DNA of 64,000 bases from Halichondria panicea (Eukaryota; Porifera; Demospongiae; Suberitida; Halichondriidae). Below, one piece after another: positions 61,501-64,000 of this stretch. A model generated the notes under the pieces. That model was not told the origin of the DNA and searched no databases. It saw nothing but the letters and a program-made list of their open reading frames with translations. The stretch covers positions 2,709,463 to 2,773,462 of the forward strand of contig NC_087382.1 of NCBI RefSeq assembly GCF_963675165.1, in the 5' to 3' direction. The position numbers were made by a program, and so were the translations under genes. The first letter of the stretch is position 1, and every line of letters begins with the position of its first letter.

Positions 61501-64000
61501 GGGCAGACCACCAGAGCAAGTCTCGAAGTAATCAAGCAGCCATACAAATTATATTCTGAAAGCTTAGAAGTTAATTAACTATGATTTTCTAAAGCTTGAA
61601 GAGAGGCCTTTCAGAAAATCACTCACTATAGCTCTGAATTTTTTCTCAGAAAATAGGAAATTATGGTCCTTTTCATATTTGGTTTGTGTACAGGTTCTAT
61701 GTGAAGGGTGCCCAACAATATCTGATACCAGTGCTGCTCCTGTCACTCACAAAGCAGGTAAGTACGTAGATCACATGACTGATCACATGGCTGATCACAT
61801 GACAGGAAGAGTTTGATGATGAGGATGATTGGAACCCGTGCAAGGCCGCGGGCGTGTGTCTCACTCTCATGGCTTCGTGTTGTGAGGATGACATCGTGGC
61901 GTTTGTGATCCCATTCATTCAAGAGAATATTGTGAGCAATGACTGGAAGTTTAGAGATGCTGCCATCGTTGCCATGGGATCTGTTCTGGAGGGGCCCTCC
62001 CCTACCGCACTGGAGCCTGCTATTGCTAACGTGAGCCAATATTATAAATGTTAAAAGCTACAAAAGTGTTGCCAATCATGGTTCATTGTGTGTACGCCCC
62101 CTCACCACACACACCCTCACAGATTGTGGAGCGTCTGATTGGTTGTATTGGGGACGAGGCTGTACAAGTACGAGACTCTGCAGCGTGGACTATTGGTCGT
62201 ATCTGCGAGCATGTCCCCTCCGTCCTGCTCACTGACATCACCCTCCCCCCGCTATTACAAGCATTGGGGGTGGGGCTTGAGGGAGAGCCAAGAGTAGCCA
62301 CCAATGTCTGCTGGGTATGTGTGCATGTGTTTCAGTAATATACTGTCATCACCACACGCCCCCTCCACTCCCCACACACCCCACTAGGCCTTCTCCTCTC
62401 TGGCGGAGGCAGCGTATGACCAGGCGTGTGATGACACCAGCGAGGAGGAGGAACCAGCCACATTCTGTCTCTCTACTTCATTTGAGCACATCGCCACTAA
62501 ACTATTGGCTTGCTCACAGAGGGCGGACGGAGGGACGGGAAACCTTAGGAGTGCAGCGTACGAGGCTCTCATGGACCTCATCAAGTTCAGTGCAAAGGTA
62601 CCGTCCCTAAACCACACCCACTGAGTAATTACACACCCGCCCACTCCACTCCACACATACACACGCCCACAGGATTGCTACCCAGTGGTACAGAACACAA
62701 CAGCCATCATATTGGAGAGTATTAAACATGTGCTGAATATCCAGGTACATACGCTCGTTGTCTGGTTGTCATGGTAATGTATGCCCCCCACCCTACGACA
62801 GGTGTCCCAGTTGAGTGGGGCAGACAGACAACAGCTTACTGACATGGAGTCGTTGCTCTGTGCAACACTGCAGTCCTTGCTCAGGAAGGTCAACACTGAG
62901 GTGAGTCGCTGCTGAACTATGTACCCTATAGCGGGTATATTTCGAGGGTATAAATGTTTGTGGTTTTCGCTGATTTAAGTATGTACTGCGAACATTTATA
63001 TCAGCGAATTTAATATCGCATGCATGCTGCAAAAAGGCTGCTATTCAACAAAAATTAAATCCTCGAAATATATCCGCTGTACGATATATTACTTAGTTAT
63101 GCACGTGATTAAGCCGACCTGTAGCTCTGTCCATGAGCATCAGGTGCGCAACATGTGCAGATATTATGTGCTCCAAGGTTTTTACTGATCAGTCGACCTT
63201 TGCCCCCACGTTGAGTGATCCTGGGACCATGGAACAATTACCAAGAATTGTGTTTATTACGTACTTACACACACATGCACCCACCCACTCCACTACACAC
63301 ACACACGCCCACACACACACACAGGACATTCAGCAGATCTCTGACACTGTAATGCAGAGCTTGCTAGTGATGTTTCAGTCTCACAGTGGTCAGTCAGGTG
63401 GCGGTGTACAGGAGGACGCCATCATGACAGTGGGGGTTCTTGTCGAGGGTGAGTATACCGTATATCTTCTAATTTATCGGACAGCAAAAAATAATTATTT
63501 TGGAAATTGTCCGGGTATAATTGGAACAGATTTTTATAGAGCATGCGAAGTGTCCGGAATAATTAGAACAAGCAAGCAGCTGCATGCGAGCTAGCTAAGT
63601 TTAATAGAACAGGGTACGACTGAATAGTTGCACTAGCTATCTAAAACTAGCTAATCAAAGCTATCTAACTGCAGTACTGTAAGTCTTACTTGCCGTCTAT
63701 ATGATAACTCCAACTTTTCAAGGTATTGTCCGGATATTTAGAACAAATGTAATATTAAAGTACTGGAGTGTCCGTTGTATTAGAACAACGAAAATTGCCC
63801 AAAAGAGTGTCCGAGGTAATTAGAAGTGTCCGATAAATTAGAAGATATACGGTAATAATGATAATTTGACCACACCCCCTCCACACCCACACACCACCCC
63901 CCACAGTCATTGGGGAGGGGTTCGGTCGCTACATGGAAGCCTTTAAACCGTTTCTACTCCACTCACTACGGAATTATGCCGAGCATCAGGTGATCTGTTG
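58592..64000 (+). CDS. KPNB1: Importin subunit beta-1, N-terminal two thirds
   Basis: HEAT-repeat nuclear import receptor that binds importin-alpha, nucleoporins and RanGTP. The start is ATG 58592-58594 ([17 protein letters not shown]). Then come the Ran-binding N-terminal repeats ([12 protein letters not shown]), [38 protein letters not shown]-like [42 protein letters not shown] and [20 protein letters not shown]. Next are the acidic importin-alpha-facing loop ([19 protein letters not shown]), [55 protein letters not shown] and [16 protein letters not shown]. The window ends at [20 protein letters not shown], about residue 630-650 of some 876. About 14 exons are seen; the gene continues to the right. 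Introns hold several small transposable elements. Confidence 0.93.
59070..59390. mobile_element. Fold-back element, CCATGG family, KPNB1 intron (first copy)
   Basis: Begins GCTGCCATAACTTTAGTACC, with arms CTGAAAGCTTAGAAAGAGAC and TTTCTAAGCTTTCAGAAAAT, and ends ATTGGATCAACAGAATTCAA then GTTATGGCCGTTC. The centre has CCATGAATAATACAATAGTCCATGG, one base off the usual palindrome on the left. Confidence 0.75.
59418..59585. mobile_element. MITE with near-perfect inverted ends and TA target site
   Basis: CCGTATAGCGGGTAAGTTTC on the left matches the complement of GAAAATTACCCGCTATACGG on the right, and the match continues through GTGGGGTAAAA. TA flanks both sides. It sits in the spacer between two fold-back copies. 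The same spacer without the insert is seen at 6250-6275, which proves insertion and a TA duplication. The total is about 164 bp plus the TA pair, with no coding capacity. Tc1/mariner-type by the TA target site. Confidence 0.85.
59588..59890. mobile_element. Fold-back element, CCATGG family, KPNB1 intron (second copy)
   Basis: Begins GAGTTGGCTCTGTAACGAGA; centre CCATGGATAATATAGCCCATGG in effect (two CCATGG boxes with a 10 bp core); ends GTTGGATCAGCGGAATTCGA. A small fragment follows at 59925-59985. Confidence 0.7.
60011..60170 (+). repeat. 160 bp dispersed repeat, copy 1 (KPNB1 intron)
   Basis: TAGTTATGCACGTGATTAAG to CCAAGAATTGTGT. It is almost identical to 63094-63253, with only a few differences. 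It holds an open frame ([15 protein letters not shown]) in both copies, but no codon signature or splice role is clear. Likely a recent transposable element fragment or internal duplication. Confidence 0.8.
60481..60655 (+). repeat. Two-copy duplication starting at a KPNB1 donor
   Basis: The donor GTGAGTGAGAGG follows the exon at 60480. About 100 bp downstream GTGAGTGAAGGGGAGCCGTG repeats the donor region, followed by CTACTATCAGTCTAGATAC and GGCTTCAGTAAxGTGCCCAC in both copies. Confidence 0.75.
61548..61680. mobile_element. Decayed fold-back element fragment, KPNB1 intron
   Basis: TTCTGAAAGCTTAGAAG and a mirrored GAGGCCTTTCAGAAAATCA remain, with a deleted centre. Confidence 0.5.
62928..63090. 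mobile_element. Small fold-back MITE (TATAGCGGG ends), KPNB1 intron
   Basis: Left CTATAGCGGGTATATTTCGA and right TCGAAATATATCCGCTGTAC are inverted copies. An inner mirrored part (AAATGTTTGTGGTTTTCGCT and GCGAACATTTATATCAGCGA) forms more stem. It directly abuts the 160 bp repeat copy at 63094. Confidence 0.7.
63094..63253 (+). repeat. 160 bp dispersed repeat, copy 2 (KPNB1 intron)
   Basis: Second copy of the 60011-60170 repeat, same orientation, 3.1 kb away and in another intron of the same gene. Confidence 0.8.
63456..63854. mobile_element. 399 bp MITE with perfect 27 bp inverted ends
   Basis: Left TACCGTATATCTTCTAATTT then ATCGGAC; right GTCCGATAAATTAGAAGATA then TACGGTA. The ends are perfect complements over 27 bp. 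The inside repeats the motif GTCCGG/TATAATTGGAAC and GTGTCCG...AATTAGAAC several times as sub-terminal repeats. It lies at the start of a KPNB1 intron, just after the donor. Confidence 0.85.

Overview
The window is eukaryotic and animal-like. Its genes have many short GT-AG introns and sit close together. They include metazoan-type genes (TRAK/Milton, BBS9, ANKIB1, villin with headpiece, transglutaminase, ABCA transporter, importin-beta). The compact layout, abundant CA/TG microsatellites, MITE-like fold-back elements and a RecQ-like helicase element typical of early-branching animals suggest a sponge (probably a demosponge). That assignment is an inference from style, not a match.

Layout, left to right: DNAJC7 (-, runs off the left edge); ANKIB1 (+); NOP58 (-); transglutaminase (+); an ABCA1-like transporter (-, 11 kb); a possible short spliced transcript (-, 24.0-25.1 kb); TRAK/Milton (+); an unrecognised Cys-rich single-pass membrane protein (-); EIF1 (+); sulfite oxidase (-); a 3.6 kb gene-free block of fold-back elements and satellite (34.2-37.7 kb); villin (-); BBS9 (-); NDUFB2, only 66 aa (+); a secreted C45-type Ntn hydrolase (-); a 2.1 kb element with about 74 bp inverted ends, holding a decayed RecQ-like helicase and an opposing zinc-finger exon; an unrecognised eight-segment membrane protein (+); and importin-beta/KPNB1 (+, runs off the right edge).

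Genes alternate strand almost perfectly, so most gaps are either divergent promoters (about 190-330 bp between start codons for four pairs) or short convergent 3' ends (about 150-280 bp). The genes are mostly housekeeping: chaperone, snoRNP, translation initiation, respiratory complex I, nuclear import, actin, cilium and mitochondrial transport. They do not form one pathway.

The most striking feature is in the introns. Tandem arrays repeatedly start exactly at an exon-intron junction and copy the real 5' or 3' splice site, in transglutaminase, ABCA, TRAK, SUOX, BBS9 and KPNB1. Separately, a fold-back element family of about 300 bp with a CCATGG centre recurs at least a dozen times. One TA-flanked MITE sits in a copy of its spacer, and another copy at 6.2 kb preserves the empty site.
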